Source of the DNA: Eremophila alpestris peregrina
Taxonomy: Eukaryota; Chordata; Aves; Passeriformes; Alaudidae
NCBI GenBank assembly: GCA_009792885.1
Contig: WMCF01000006.1
Location: forward strand, 3,167,419 to 3,231,418
Direction: 5' to 3'
Length of the DNA stretch: 64,000 bases
The position numbers were made by a program, and so were the translations under genes. The notes beneath the pieces are model-generated. The model saw only the letters and a list, made by a program, of their open reading frames with translations. It did no database searches and was not told where the DNA came from. Below, one piece after another: positions 1 to 10,820 of this stretch. Each line of letters begins with the position of its first letter. Position 1 is the first letter of the stretch.

Positions 1-53
1 GCAATCAGCGGTACCCGTTCGAGGAGCTCTCCCAGGGGCAGCAGCTGTGCAAG
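1..53 (+). CDS. FAM76B: FAM76B coding exon 1 (partial)
   Basis: The first two bases finish a Cys codon, then 17 codons read NQRYPFEELSQGQQLCK. The exon ends in phase 0 before the donor GTGCGG at 54. The start codon and about 12 codons are outside the window. The residue after the Cys is Asn here, where I recall Thr in mammals. Confidence 0.95.
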
Positions 54-3000
54 GTGCGGCGGCGGCGGGGCGGCCCCGGCCGGGGCTGTTGGCGGGGCGG
101 CGGGCGGGGGCGGAGCGCGGGCCGGGGCTCGGCCGGGCAGTAACGCGGCGCTTCCCCCGCAGGAGTGCCGCATCGCCCACCCCATCGTGAAGTGCACCTA
201 CTGCCGCTCCGAGTTCCAGCAGGAGAGGTACGGCCAGCGTCTGCTCGCGGGCGAGCGCGTCTGCAGGGGCTGGGCCTGGCTGGTCCGGAGAAGAGCAGGC
301 TGAGAGGGGATCTCATCAATGCACATAAATATCTCCAAGGCGGGTGCCAAGAGGGTGGTGCCAGTCTCTTGTCGGTGGTGCCCGACGACAGGAGGAGGAG
401 CAGTGGCCATAAACTAAAACACAAGAAGTTTCACCTCCACATGCGGAAAAACTTACTTACACTGAGGGTGGCAGAGCGCTGAACAGGCTGCCCAGGGAGG
501 TGATGGGGTCTCCCTTTTAGCAGATACTCAGGATCTGCCTAGACATGTTCTTGTGTCATCTGCTCAAGGTGACTCTGCCTTGGCAGGGGGATCGGACTGG
601 AGATCCCTTCCAACTCTTGTCTGATTCTGTTTGCAAGTAATTGCATGGGGAAGAACGTCTGAGTGCGTGTTTGTCACCTAATTCAATGTTGTGCCATTTT
701 ATCTCTTTAGCAAAACCAACACAATATGCAAGAAGTGTGCCCAAAACGTGAAGCAGTTTGGAACGGTGAGTAGTTACGTGGTTCTTAATGCTGTAGTTAA
801 GCTTGTTTGTGCTTCAAACTGAAAACAAAGTTCTCTTGCAACTAATCTTCTTTCTGTTGAGAATAAAAACAGAAAACAAACCCACACTATTAGATTGCTT
901 TTCAGAAAGGTGATGGAAAAGACTGACATCTCTTGATTTCCTCTGTGGGTTACCGTTTCTTTTCCCAAATTGAAATCCATTTGGGTTATATAGAGCTTAA
1001 CAGTTAAGAATCGTTTCAGTATAGCTACTTGTGACAAAGCAATGTTATTTCATGCCACACATGTTCGGTTATTCCCTACATATTCTCATAAGTACATGCT
1101 TCATGGCAGGAAGACCATTTGTTCTTCTTGTTCTTAACGAGTGGTAAATGTGAAAAATCTAGGAATACTTTATACTATGTAAGTCTAAAAAAATGCATGT
1201 TAATCCTGTTAAGCTAATAAGTACAAAAGATTTTGAGTATTATCTGCATTCGTGTTACTTTGCATTTTCTCATACTGGATTTTAGCTTCAGTTCTGCTGG
1301 AAAGACGAATTTTTTTGTTATGTGAATGCACACATTGTATCTGAGCCACCCTGCAGATACAAATCTTCAGGAGGTATCAAGATAATCTTGTTTGTGAAAC
1401 AAAAAACATAACTTCTCTATACTTGGCATAAACCATATTAGTTGAAATTCAACTTATTTGAGAAACATAATAGCTGTTGGCATGTAGTCAGGCACTTTGT
1501 GAATGTGTATGTAAACTGAACAAAGAAATGCTTCCAAAAGCTTAAAATGCAGCAAAATGAATTGCAGGACGGAGCCAGCAATGATTTTATGAGTAGTTCA
1601 TCAAAAAACAGAACTGCACTGAGGATAATCAGCCACTTCTAACCTATGAAAACAGACATCAATTTTATTTTTCAGCACTGTATTAGTCTAGTTGAGCATA
1701 TGATATAAAAGTTGATAACCTCACCTGACAGCTCAGATAGATCTGAATTTTGTTTTTGTTTGGTGGTGGGGCTTTTTTCTTTTGTTTTGTTTTTTAAGTT
1801 TCCTTGCAGAATTGCAGGGATTAGGATACTAATCTTGGAACTGTAGGGTCATTGAATCTCTGAGCTGTGCAAAGGAGAGGGATGCCATCAGAAACATCCA
1901 GTCTAAAAAAAATCACTTGGTTACTCTTCTTTTAAAGTTCTCTAAGTAATTTCTTAAGTAATGTAGTAAAATGGAGAGAAAATGTCAACATATTTGAAAA
2001 AATAAAAAGCAGTAGGTGTAGAGGTTAGTAACCAGATAGGTGTGTGTGTTTCTTTTCTTGTGTCTGGATTTTCATGGAAAGTCCAGGCTGGTTTTAACCC
2101 CTGAAGAAGCATCATTTTAGAGGAAAAGTTTAGTACTGAAGATTAAAATTGTAGGAAGAAGGTTCTTTAAGGTAGGTTATTTGAAGCCCTACTAGTTTCG
2201 AAGCATCATTGTACGAATTGAAATACCTGTGTTCATTACTGAGAATACAAATGTGTTGACTTCAGTTTAACTTTTTTTTTCAAGCCCAAGCCTTGTCAGT
2301 ATTGTAACATTATTGCAGCATTTATTGGCACAAAATGCCAGCGTTGCACCAACTCAGAGAAGAAGTATGGCCCACCTCAGACCTGTGAGCAGTGCAAGCA
2401 GCAATGTGCTTTTGATCGAAAAGAGGAGGGAAGAAGGAAGGTAGGCTTTGTTCCACATCTCCTGGCTTAGGCTGACAATAATGTTCCTCCTTCAGAAGAG
2501 AAAGATTAACAGGAATGGATCTTAAGTTCTGTAATGCTAGATTAAAGTTGCTGATCTGTGCTTTACAATGTTTGAATTAAATTTTTTAACTTGCAATTGT
2601 TATTTTAACTACTGAGCTGATTTTCAATTAAATCACTCTTTCTACAAACAGGCAAAAGTGTTAGCAGACAGTTGTAGCTGGGGAACAGAATTTAAGCAGC
2701 TCAACAGTCCCTCGTGTTTTGATATTTATTTTACTTTTATTTTCCTATCCATTGGATCTCATGTATGTTCATACCTTGAATCTGTTACTTTGTCTCTTCT
2801 TATTTGCCTGCCTTGCCTTTAAGTAGAGCACCAGAGAGGTAGACTGCTCTGAGCAGCTCTTTGTGTTCTGTTTTGTTAAATAGCTTTGGTGAGTGCCACT
2901 TTGTCATTCCAGAAGGTGCTGAGAAAATGACCTCAAAAGCCTCTTGACTGAAGGCAAGAATAATACTGTTTTTACAGAAGAATTTACTTGGTACAAGTAA

Positions 3001-6000
3001 CCCAGTGGCTGGACATCTTGATTCTGCCTGCAGTATGATAGGTTGAGAGAGGGCACGTGGTGTCTACACTAAAAAAGACTCCTCCTTTTAAAAAGTTATA
3101 GTTATTTCTGCAATGTAGAGCAGGTCCAAAAATTGCTAGGCCTCTTTGTAGCATAACTTCAAATGACAAGTGGAATAAGATCCACTTTACTAAAAGAAAC
3201 TTGCATATACTGGAGACACAACAGTGATGTTTCATACCAAAGATGTCTGTTTTTCCCAAAGACAACAGATGAGGTGAAACAAAATCTCCTTGCAAATACT
3301 GAGTACATTTCTCTAGTGAAGTACTTGGAAATAAAATCTGAATTATTTCTCAAAAGGTTGATGGAAAGTTGTTGTGTTGGCTCTGCACTCTGTCCTACAA
3401 GAGAGTGCTGCAGAAGACAAAAGAACAGAGGAAGAGCCTGGGATCTTCACATTCTAACTCCTCATCCTCATCTCTTACTGAGAAAGACCAGCATCATTCA
3501 AAACACCACCACCATCACCACCATCATCATCGTCACAGCAGCAGTCATCATAAGTAAGTATTTCAAAAGTTGAAATTGTTGTTGGTAGCTCTTCATCTTC
3601 TGTGTTCTGTTTGTACTGAGGTAGTAAGAAAAACTGTTTAAAACATGGTGCCAAAAGCAGTAGCAGAGCATTGTTCTTCATGGTCTGTCAAAATCCTTGA
3701 ATTCTTAGGGTTTGAGTGAAGGTAGTTCATAAAAAGAAAGGAATTCTTGGTGATTGTCAAACTATTTGATTCTAATATTGGTAACAAGTCTGGGAAAAAG
3801 GCTCATGGAATGGCTACAGAAACAAGTTACTTGAGGGTAAACTTGTATTTGGGTTTCTATGCTGCAGCTGCTGTGTGGTGCCTGCTATTTCACATGCATT
3901 TGCCAAAGGTGTGGATTAGCAGTGAGAATCCTCACCCTGAGTTATTTGTGTACGAATACTCACAATTAAGAGGAGAAGCAGAAACAACAGTGTGGGATTG
4001 CCTTCAATCTAGGACCAGTTTGTACTTCTTTGCTATCTTTTATTATCAAGTCTTGCTGGAGTAGGCAGCTATGGAGTGGCTGTGATACAGACATAGGGAC
4101 ATAAGACTGTCACTCTAATAACATTTCACATAGCTTTGTCCCATTTTCTGCAACTTTTCTCAGCACATCATCTCTGGCCATGGCATAAACAGCATACCAA
4201 CCTTACTGTACCTACCAAATGTATTTAGTCATAAACTCCAGAATTCATTTGGGGTTTTGTGCTGCTATAATTGTAGTCATGATTCTTATTTTCATTGATA
4301 AATTTGTGGCAGCATAACTTCAGAACTACTTTTTTTTTGTGTGTGTTTGATAGTAAATACTACGTCTGCAATGGTAATGACCCTGATCCCAGGCACAGAC
4401 ACTTTCCTTCTAAACTTCACTTTTCTAGTGCTTGTAATAGTTCATCTTGTCTGAAACTTGCCTGTCTAATTGTGACTTAAAGATAGAAGCAAAATAAGAT
4501 GAAACTAGATTGGTAATGAGTAAAAGGGAAAGGCCCATACTTTAAAAAAAAGTAAAATTTGGCATTTTAGGAATTCGAAGAAAAAATTATTTTTGTCATG
4601 CATAGAGTTATTGTACTGTTCCTGTTCTTTCAAATCTCTGCTGGAAATTGAATTTCAGAAAGTTAAATCTAATCTAATGTGTTTGGCACAGGTACAGTAA
4701 GGATTAAATTAAAAAAAATAGCCCTTTACTACAGAGCAGGGCTTTTGATAGTCTCAACAGTTATAACAGTACACACATCCATACAGATCACAATGTTCCT
4801 GGTTTCCCACCTCTTTTTTTCTGTAGACTACCACAGGTCCATTAGAATGACTCTTTTTCTCTGTCCATTTCATTTATTGTTAAGATCAGACAATAGAGAC
4901 AATGAGGTAGAAATACAGATTCTTTGAACTATTTCACTCAGTGCAATCTTCTGCAGTGTTCTTTATTAGTTCCTTTTGAAATGATTGAAAGCAGATGATT
5001 ACACCTGAGAAGCAGTTATTTTCAGGAATCCAAAACTTGACTTCACTCTTATGGCACCAAATGAGCGCCACTTCAGACAGTGTTCATATGTATGGGAATC
5101 CCAGGAGAGCTGCTTAAGACCAGCTTGTTGAGTACAAGATTAGCAAGACAAAGTTCACAAAAGTTGGGAGGAATCAGCAAAAAGGTTCAGCCATCAGTCT
5201 TGAGGTCTACACCTTGTGACTTGTAATAGTGTAGATATTTAGCCAAGAAATACTTTTACAGCATCCTGACATACTAAAGCATTGTCAGGAACTTCGGTGT
5301 CCAACTGAAAATTCATAAATGCTCACTGTATTAGGAATAAAAAGGGGGAAAGGATGTTTCTCAAGTACAGATACCATTCACATAAATTTACAAATAATGG
5401 CGTGTTTGATCAGTTACCAAGTACATTTCACATATTTCAGAATCAGCAATCTGAGTCCAGAACAAGATCAGGGACTATGGAAACAGAGGTAAATATGGTA
5501 TTATTTATTATTTTTTTTTTTAATTTATCTTGCAGACTTCATTTAAAGATTTTTTTTTTCTTTCATTTCTGGCTAGTCTCTAGCATTCCACCTAGGAGCA
5601 TGAGTTAGTTTTGTTACATGTACCAAATGGTGATATTAGAGAGTTGCATAGTATGAGGCTTTAGGTTTACATTTTGTTTGATTTCAGCCATAAATCCTCT
5701 GCAGCTATTCAGAATGAAACTCCAAAGAAAAAACCCAAACTGGAATCCAAGCCATCAAATGGAGATAGGTAAAGTTGCATTTTTGTAAAACTGAGCCATT
5801 TCAACCAAAGAGAACACAGATTTGTGGCCAGTTGCATTTCTTTGTTTGTATGAAGAATGAGGGATGTGAAACTTGTGTCCTGCCAGGTGGATTATTGGGT
5901 GGCATCTGAGTTCTGTCAGTTAGTTAAGTTACTTTATTAGCAGAAAACTAGCACTATTTTCCTGCTTTTAAACTGTTTGGGGCAAAATTAAACAAAGTTT

Positions 6001-9000
6001 ATGTACAAGGTAACAGTTACCAACACAGTGGTGTTTCCTCACATCATGAATTGTTTTATCAGTTGGATGCAGGGTAGAACCTGCTGCTTTAAGCTGGCCC
6101 AGTATCTAAAGAATTCTTTTGAACCTTAAAGTGGGAGACTGAATCTTTATTCTGTCTCTGGCCAAATGGTCAGAATTAAAGTTAAAAGTGGCTGCTTCAG
6201 TCAAAAGGTATTTGTCCCCTCAAAGCTAATACTGAATTATATTTCTGCAGGTGTATATAATGTGTGCCATTAGTAAGGTAATTTGCCAGTTGCATCCATT
6301 TCTGTCAGGTACATACTTTTTTTGCATTAGTCCTTAAGGATGTTTATGGATTATTAATTATCAAATATGAATTTTTTTAAAAAGTGTTTTTCTTTTTTCT
6401 TTTGGTGCTGTAAGTAACTATTGTTTTTCATTTTTAGTAGCTCTATAAATCAGTCTGCAGACAGTGGAGGAACTGACAACTTTGTCCTCATAAGTCAGCT
6501 GAAAGAAGAAGTAATGTCACTTAAACGTCTTCTGCAGCAAAGAGATCAGACTATTTTAGAGAAAGATAAAAAGGTAAAAAATACACCTGCTTAATAAGAA
6601 CTTTAGAATTTTGTTTTCTGTTTTGTAGTCTCCTAAAAATGTCAAAACAATAAGATAAAAGTCAGATACAATTGTTTTATATAGCAGCTAATCAGATCTT
6701 AACATTTAAAGGAAAACTTCTGGACTCTTTGTATCATGAATACATTTTGTCTCTAAGTCAAAGAGTAATTCATCTTACCTCACTTCAGCCAAGAAGAAGT
6801 CAGCCTGTTACTGAGGCTGCATGCCACAGGTCATGGATAAAGTGTCAGACAGTGGTTTGCATACTTTACATGCTCTTAACTGAGTCATGGCAAAAAGCAG
6901 TAACCATTCTGAGTTTAGCATAGGTTTTTTATTTAAATTGAAGCAACTCTAGCCATAATAAGTTGATGTCCAAATTTACATTTGTAGTGTATGAAAATTA
7001 AGTGGTTTGTTTTTATAGGTTTGGTCAGCAGATGTACAGTGGGTTGTCAAGTCTTTGTGGGTATTCAGAGACTAGAAGAAAAGCTTGGGTTAAGTGGCTG
7101 TCAGTCAACAAAAGTTAAGTGAAATTGTCAGGCCCAAGTGGCTGCAACAAAACTCTTACAGAAGATTCACCCTTCAAACAAACTAGTGACTAATAAGAAA
7201 AGAGAAATAACAACAAATACACACTTTGATTTGCATTTACTTTATTTCTCTGGACAGATCTCTATAACTAGATACTCTTAGAACACTGTAACAGTGGCTC
7301 TAGAATGTCTGTTCAGGATTGAATAGGTTGTGGAATTGTATTCCAAACAAATTTATTATATTTTCAGGTAAAATTTTGATTGTGAGTGCATGGTGGCCTA
7401 CCAAATGTTGATGGTTAGGAAAGACTCATTCATGCTGAGAGGAAAATGCTTTCACTTTTAAACCACAGTTCAGTATCTTCATTTCTACACATAGTTGTGT
7501 TTTGTAAAGGATGTTGAACCTCTTTTCATTTATGTCACTGTTAAAATATATCTAGTGTTGGAAGTACTTGCTATTTCAAGCCTTTAAGTGTTTAATGTGA
7601 AAGAGCTGAACAGTCTGTCATGGATTCTCTTTAGGTATTTTCCTCAAAGGATGGCCAATAGGCCCTGATCTCTCTCTTATAAAGGCAGGAGAAGATCATG
7701 AGTCAGTAGGAAATTCACTTATCTCTTTTATTTTTAATCTACTGGGCAAAGCTAACAAAAATGGTAGGTAAGGACATGTCACCTACTTCTGCCTAACTGC
7801 TGCAGAGACTTGTTTTGTGCTGTTTCCATAGGGAGAGCATCTCTTGATTTTAATATCCACACTGCTAAAACTATTTTACTTCAGAGGTCTTCAAACTTAG
7901 TCTCCTTCAGGCATGAACTCCTCACTTTCAAAATGTCACTTTTTCAGCTACTGCAGGGAGGAGAAACGCTGAACACATTATTTTTGTTTGTATAGCTGAA
8001 AAAAAAATACAGCAAATGAACATAGTGCAGATGGTTTTTTCTTACTGTGAGATAGTAAATTTGAAGACATGTACTGGGTGAAAAGCCTGAGCCATACCTG
8101 GGGAAGATTGCTGTTAAGGTCCTGTGAAGGGACAGCATTTGAACAGTTTTGAATGCTCCAAAGGTAAAACCTCTGAATTGTATAGGATGGCAATAAAAAC
8201 AGCTCAGTACACCAGCTTTGCAGATAATACTCATTCATCACTTTCTGTTATGAGTCAGGGATCAGCCATATCCTTATCAGTGCTTATTGGTTGCAGTACT
8301 AGCCTTGTTTGTCTTTCTGCACAAAATGGTAGCGAGAAACCACAGCATTACTCTGGGGCCCTGAGACTTCATTATGAGGAGAGCACCACAGTTTGCTGAA
8401 TGTTCACAGGTAGTGTGTGTGCTCATCTAGTTGCATAGTTCACTGTGGTGCAGCACTACCATTAGGGTTTTTTAATATTTTTTTATATTTAGTGGGACAT
8501 ATGTGGGTTTGCACTGGGTGCCCTGTGGTCTACAACAGCCATAAGCGCATGCCTTGAGCAGCAGTGTGTGTTCAGTGAGTTATGTACCATTGTGGCAACA
8601 TTCCTGCACTTGACCATTTGGTTGACTGTTTTTTTGAACAATATCTGTTCCACTACATGTGATTTGACACATACTAAGATTGGCAATAGCAGTCTTGATA
8701 GTCACTTAAGGAGGATATGCTCTGGTTTGTTGTGGCAGGCAGCTTTGCTAGCAAAGAGGCTTCATGTCCAGTAAATCTGGAATGTATACATTGTACATTT
8801 TTGTCCTTCTGCTTAGGACAAAATGTAGCATAAAAGGACACAAAAGAATCCTTTTAATTGTCTCTGTAGGGAAGGTTTTTTTGGTGTTACCACGCCATAT
8901 AACTTGAAGATTGTGATAAGCATCTCACAACTGAAAGAACAGCAAACATTATAAATCACCAGTCTTGAATTTGATTTTATTTATTTTGTTGAGGTTCAGC

Positions 9001-10064
9001 CCTTCTAACAAAATCTTGAGCAAATAGTATGGTCATATGACTACAGTTCTTTTCTCCATATAAAGTAGGTATACAGACTTTTCAAACTGCTTCTCAAGTG
9101 CTGAGCTGTCAATACTGCAATAGTAAATACATACAGTGTTTCCTAAGATTCTTGAGCCTTGGCTACAGATTTCACATATTGACTAGAAGATGTACCCTGT
9201 TGCAGTTCAAGGAATCTTCATAGGATCTGTGTTTTTCAGTTGACAGAATTGAAGGCAGACTTCCAGTACCAAGAGTCTAACTTGAGGACAAAGATGAACA
9301 GTATGGAGAAAGCTCATAAGGAAACTGTGGAACAGTTGCAGGTGTGTAATTGCTTATCAGTACTTGTGAAATACTTTAGATAGAATCATATATTCAGGCT
9401 GTTCACTCAGGATTCTTCACTCCAGTACAGTAGTACCAAGTTCACAAGTGCTCATTGCCATGTTTAACTTTGGATGCATTGTACAGCAGTTCTGCAGCTA
9501 ACAGACAATCTCCATATGAGTTAAACTCACTCTTTTTACTTTAAAAGGTAAAGCTTTACCTCACATGCTTTCTCAAAGTTTATTCTTTGTGTCTGTTCTC
9601 TTAACAATTTATCAGTTGTCATTGGGCTATGGATCTGACTTAAGGACTCAGCATTTACACATTGACAGCTAGATGTCTCATGTTAAAGCATGATTTATCA
9701 GGAAGAAAGTCTGAATTAATTGCCCTATAAATCGCAGATTGAACAGACACTCAGTGCCATAGTAGATATACTAAATTTTGCAATATGGGGAATGTGGTTA
9801 CTTTCTCTGTTGAAGACAGAATATGCATATCAAAAAACATATACAGATCTTTGAAAAGTGATCATTACCATCTCTGAATGTTCTTAGCATGTACATTTTG
9901 AGAATTTCTTCATAAATGCAAAGTGCATGACACTACTGTTTCAGTAACTGATACTTTTTTAATCTGTATTGCAGGCCAAAAACAGAGAACTTCTCAAACA
10001 GGTCGCAGCATTGTCAAAGGGTAAAAAGTTTGATAAAAGTGGGAGTATCCTCACATCTCCTTGA
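1..10064 (+). CDS. FAM76B: FAM76B, ten coding exons, 5' end cut by the window edge
   Basis: The joined exons are 1-53, 163-227, 711-765, 2285-2440, 3357-3553, 5441-5488, 5688-5768, 6438-6573, 9240-9341 and 9975-10064. All junctions are GT-AG and in frame, giving 326 codons plus TGA at 10062-10064. About 12 N-terminal codons lie left of the window, which matches the 339-residue family length. Seen in the protein: repeated CxxC pairs (CKEC, CTYC, CKKC, CQYC, CQRC, CEQC, CWLC) suggesting zinc-binding knuckles, a Ser-rich stretch, a nine-His tract, a Lys-rich basic patch (PKKKPK), and a charged heptad-like C-terminus consistent with a coiled coil. From family knowledge, FAM76B is a nuclear-speckle protein targeted by its histidine tract and has been linked to hnRNPA2B1 and NF-kB-dependent inflammation; its biochemical activity is not settled. 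FAM76A is the paralogue, but the long His tract and the SSLTEKDQHH segment identify FAM76B. CEP57 normally lies head-to-head upstream, outside this window. Confidence 0.97.
163..227 (+). CDS. FAM76B: FAM76B coding exon 2
   Basis: The acceptor is CCCCGCAG ending at 162. The exon encodes ECRIAHPIVKCTYCRSEFQQE plus the first two bases of a Ser codon. The donor is GTACGG at 228. It carries the second half of one CxxC pair (CK|EC, split by intron 1) and a full CTYC pair. Intron 1 is only 109 bp and very GC-rich. Confidence 0.95.
270..635 (+). mobile_element. CR1 LINE 3' fragment in FAM76B intron 2
   Basis: The sequence follows the CR1 3' end in sense orientation. It runs from the GGAGAAGAGCAGGCTGAGAGG segment, through ACTTACACTGAGGGTGGCAG and GAACAGGCTGCCCAGGGAGG, to the terminal CTGGAGATCCCTTCCAACTC block. 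It is the 5'-truncated last few hundred bases only, with no coding capacity. It fills about three quarters of the 483-bp intron, ending about 75 bp before the exon 3 acceptor. Confidence 0.85.
711..765 (+). CDS. FAM76B: FAM76B coding exon 3
   Basis: The acceptor is TATCTCTTTAG ending at 710. The exon completes a Ser codon and reads KTNTICKKCAQNVKQFGT, ending in phase 0 before the donor GTGAGT. It holds the CKKC pair. Intron 2 in front of it is mostly a CR1 insertion. Confidence 0.96.
2285..2440 (+). CDS. FAM76B: FAM76B coding exon 4
   Basis: The acceptor is a poly-T tract followed by CAAG, ending at 2284. The 52 codons start PKPCQYCNIIAAFIGTK and end DRKEEGRRK. Three CxxC pairs are visible (CQYC, CQRC, CEQC), making this the core of the cysteine-rich half. 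The donor is GTAGGC at 2441. Intron 3 (766-2284, about 1.5 kb) is AT-rich with no recognised element. Confidence 0.97.
3357..3553 (+). CDS. FAM76B: FAM76B coding exon 5 with histidine tract
   Basis: The acceptor is TCAAAAG ending at 3356 and the donor is GTAAGT at 3554. The exon encodes the last CxxC pair (CWLC), a basic segment, a Ser-rich run, and then nine consecutive His residues followed by RHSSSHH. The His codons mix CAC and CAT. In FAM76B the His tract is known to direct nuclear-speckle localisation. The exon ends with two bases of a Lys codon. Confidence 0.97.
5441..5488 (+). CDS. FAM76B: FAM76B coding exon 6 (48 bp, possible cassette)
   Basis: The acceptor is CATATTTCAG ending at 5440 and the donor is GTAAAT at 5489. 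The exon completes Lys and reads ISNLSPEQDQGLWKQ, ending two bases into a Ser codon. The length is a multiple of three and the phase is the same on both sides, so skipping would keep the reading frame. Confidence 0.95.
5688..5768 (+). CDS. FAM76B: FAM76B coding exon 7
   Basis: The acceptor is TTTGATTTCAG ending at 5687 and the donor is GTAAAG at 5769. The exon reads HKSSAAIQNETPKKKPKLES and then KPSNGD, followed by a split Ser codon. The PKKKPK cluster looks like a basic nuclear-localisation signal (inference). The 81-bp length is also a multiple of three. Confidence 0.96.
6438..6573 (+). CDS. FAM76B: FAM76B coding exon 8
   Basis: The acceptor is CATTTTTAG ending at 6437, chosen over the TAG three bases later because it preserves the SSSINQ register. 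The donor is GTAAAA at 6574. The exon encodes the acidic linker and the start of the coiled coil (FVLISQLKEEVMSLKRLLQQ onward), ending in phase 0. Intron 8 behind it (6574-9239, 2.7 kb) is the largest intron; I saw no repeat family or extra exon in it. Confidence 0.96.
9240..9341 (+). CDS. FAM76B: FAM76B coding exon 9 (coiled coil)
   Basis: The acceptor is GTTTTTCAG ending at 9239 and the donor is GTGTGT at 9342. The 34 codons begin LTELKADFQYQESNL and end ETVEQLQ. Spaced Leu and Met residues in a charged background are consistent with a coiled coil. Confidence 0.96.
9975..10064 (+). CDS. FAM76B: FAM76B terminal coding exon 10
   Basis: The acceptor is TGTATTGCAG ending at 9974. The 29 codons begin AKNRELLKQVAALSKGKK and end SGSILTSP before TGA at 10062. 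The C-terminus matches the family end, so the protein is not truncated. Confidence 0.96.
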   Translation, partial: AKNRELLKQVAALSKGKKFDKSGSILTSP

Positions 10065-10555
10065 GGAACTGGTTCTTTGTGGGGTTTGCTACTCAATGTA
10101 CATTTGAGTAATTCTGTGAAGCCCTTAAAATCCTGTGTAGTGGAAAAAATATTTTTGCACACCAGATCAGTTGGCATGTTTCCTACATGTTTTTATAATT
10201 AATATGCAGCATTTTTTAGTTACTGTTCAGATGAAATACTTCAACTGGCTTGAAGAATGTTTTTATTTTTTTGATATTGGAAACCTTTTGCCAGCAATAG
10301 CATTAAACAATTGCATAGAGAACATAGCAGTGCTCTCTCTGAAAGGACAACTTGCAATAACAAACTAGGTGTACTTTTTACAAAATAGCAAATGAGTCTT
10401 TTAAACTACACTGATGTCAGCCAAAAGTTTATAAATCTGCAGTGACACTGAACACTGGTTTCTGGCAACTGTTCTTTTACTTTGTATGAAAATATAAATT
10501 TGGAATGGAAATCATGGTGCTCCCAAGTGGAACTAAACAGAGGCATATATGTATG

Positions 10556-10563
10556 TGTAAATA
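10556..10563 (+). promoter_or_regulatory. Pumilio-type element in the 3' UTR
   Basis: TGTAAATA matches the Pumilio recognition sequence TGTANATA and lies well inside the 3' UTR. Binding is inferred from the motif only; an 8-mer can occur by chance in AT-rich sequence. Confidence 0.35.
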
Positions 10564-10783
10564 CGACTGTAACGGTTATATTCTTAGTTATAACAAGTAA
10601 TTAGTGTTTTACATTCTTGTGATAGGGACTGACTGAAAGATTATCTATTGTACAGTAACAGAAGCAGTGTGGTTTTTGTAAGATTTACTGTAGACTTTTC
10701 TTGCAAGTGCCTTTCTCCAACTGTTTATTTATAGGAATGTTGGTATTTTGTACATAAGGTTTTTATGTTTTAAAATCATGTTT

Positions 10784-10789
10784 AATAAA
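10784..10789 (+). terminator. FAM76B: Canonical AATAAA poly(A) signal of FAM76B
   Basis: AATAAA lies 720 bp after the stop codon. A GT-rich downstream element (ATGTGTGTAC, about 10,808-10,817) sits at the usual distance, so cleavage is expected near 10,800-10,810. Confidence 0.75.
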
Positions 10790-10820
10790 TGTTTTATGTA
10801 AATATAAATGTGTGTACAGA

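Larger units (their letters stand above)
1..290. promoter_or_regulatory. CpG island at the 5' end of FAM76B
   Basis: Exon 1, intron 1, exon 2 and the first bases of intron 2 are dense in CpG and G runs (for example 64-135). The CpG density drops sharply where the CR1 fragment in intron 2 begins. The island presumably continues left into the promoter, which in other vertebrates is shared with the divergent gene CEP57 (inference). Confidence 0.75.
10065..10820 (+). other. FAM76B: FAM76B 3' UTR (proximal form)
   Basis: AT-rich sequence follows the TGA with no further coding signal. It ends at the first canonical poly(A) signal at 10,784-10,789 followed by a GT-rich stretch (TGTGTGTAC). It contains two TGTAAATA Pumilio-type elements. 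A longer form using the AATAAA at 12,490 is possible but not shown by the sequence. Confidence 0.7.

Noticed and set aside
165..482. Open frame of 105 codons across exon 2 and intron 2
   Set aside because: It reads through the exon 2 donor into the CR1 fragment. The start is exon 2 in the wrong frame.
1850..1920. Weak resemblance to an antisense CR1 tip in intron 3
   Set aside because: Only the TCATTGAATC word and spacing resemble CR1; too diverged to call.
3163..3573. 136-codon open frame over FAM76B exon 5
   Set aside because: It is a different frame from the spliced FAM76B reading frame and crosses both exon 5 splice sites.
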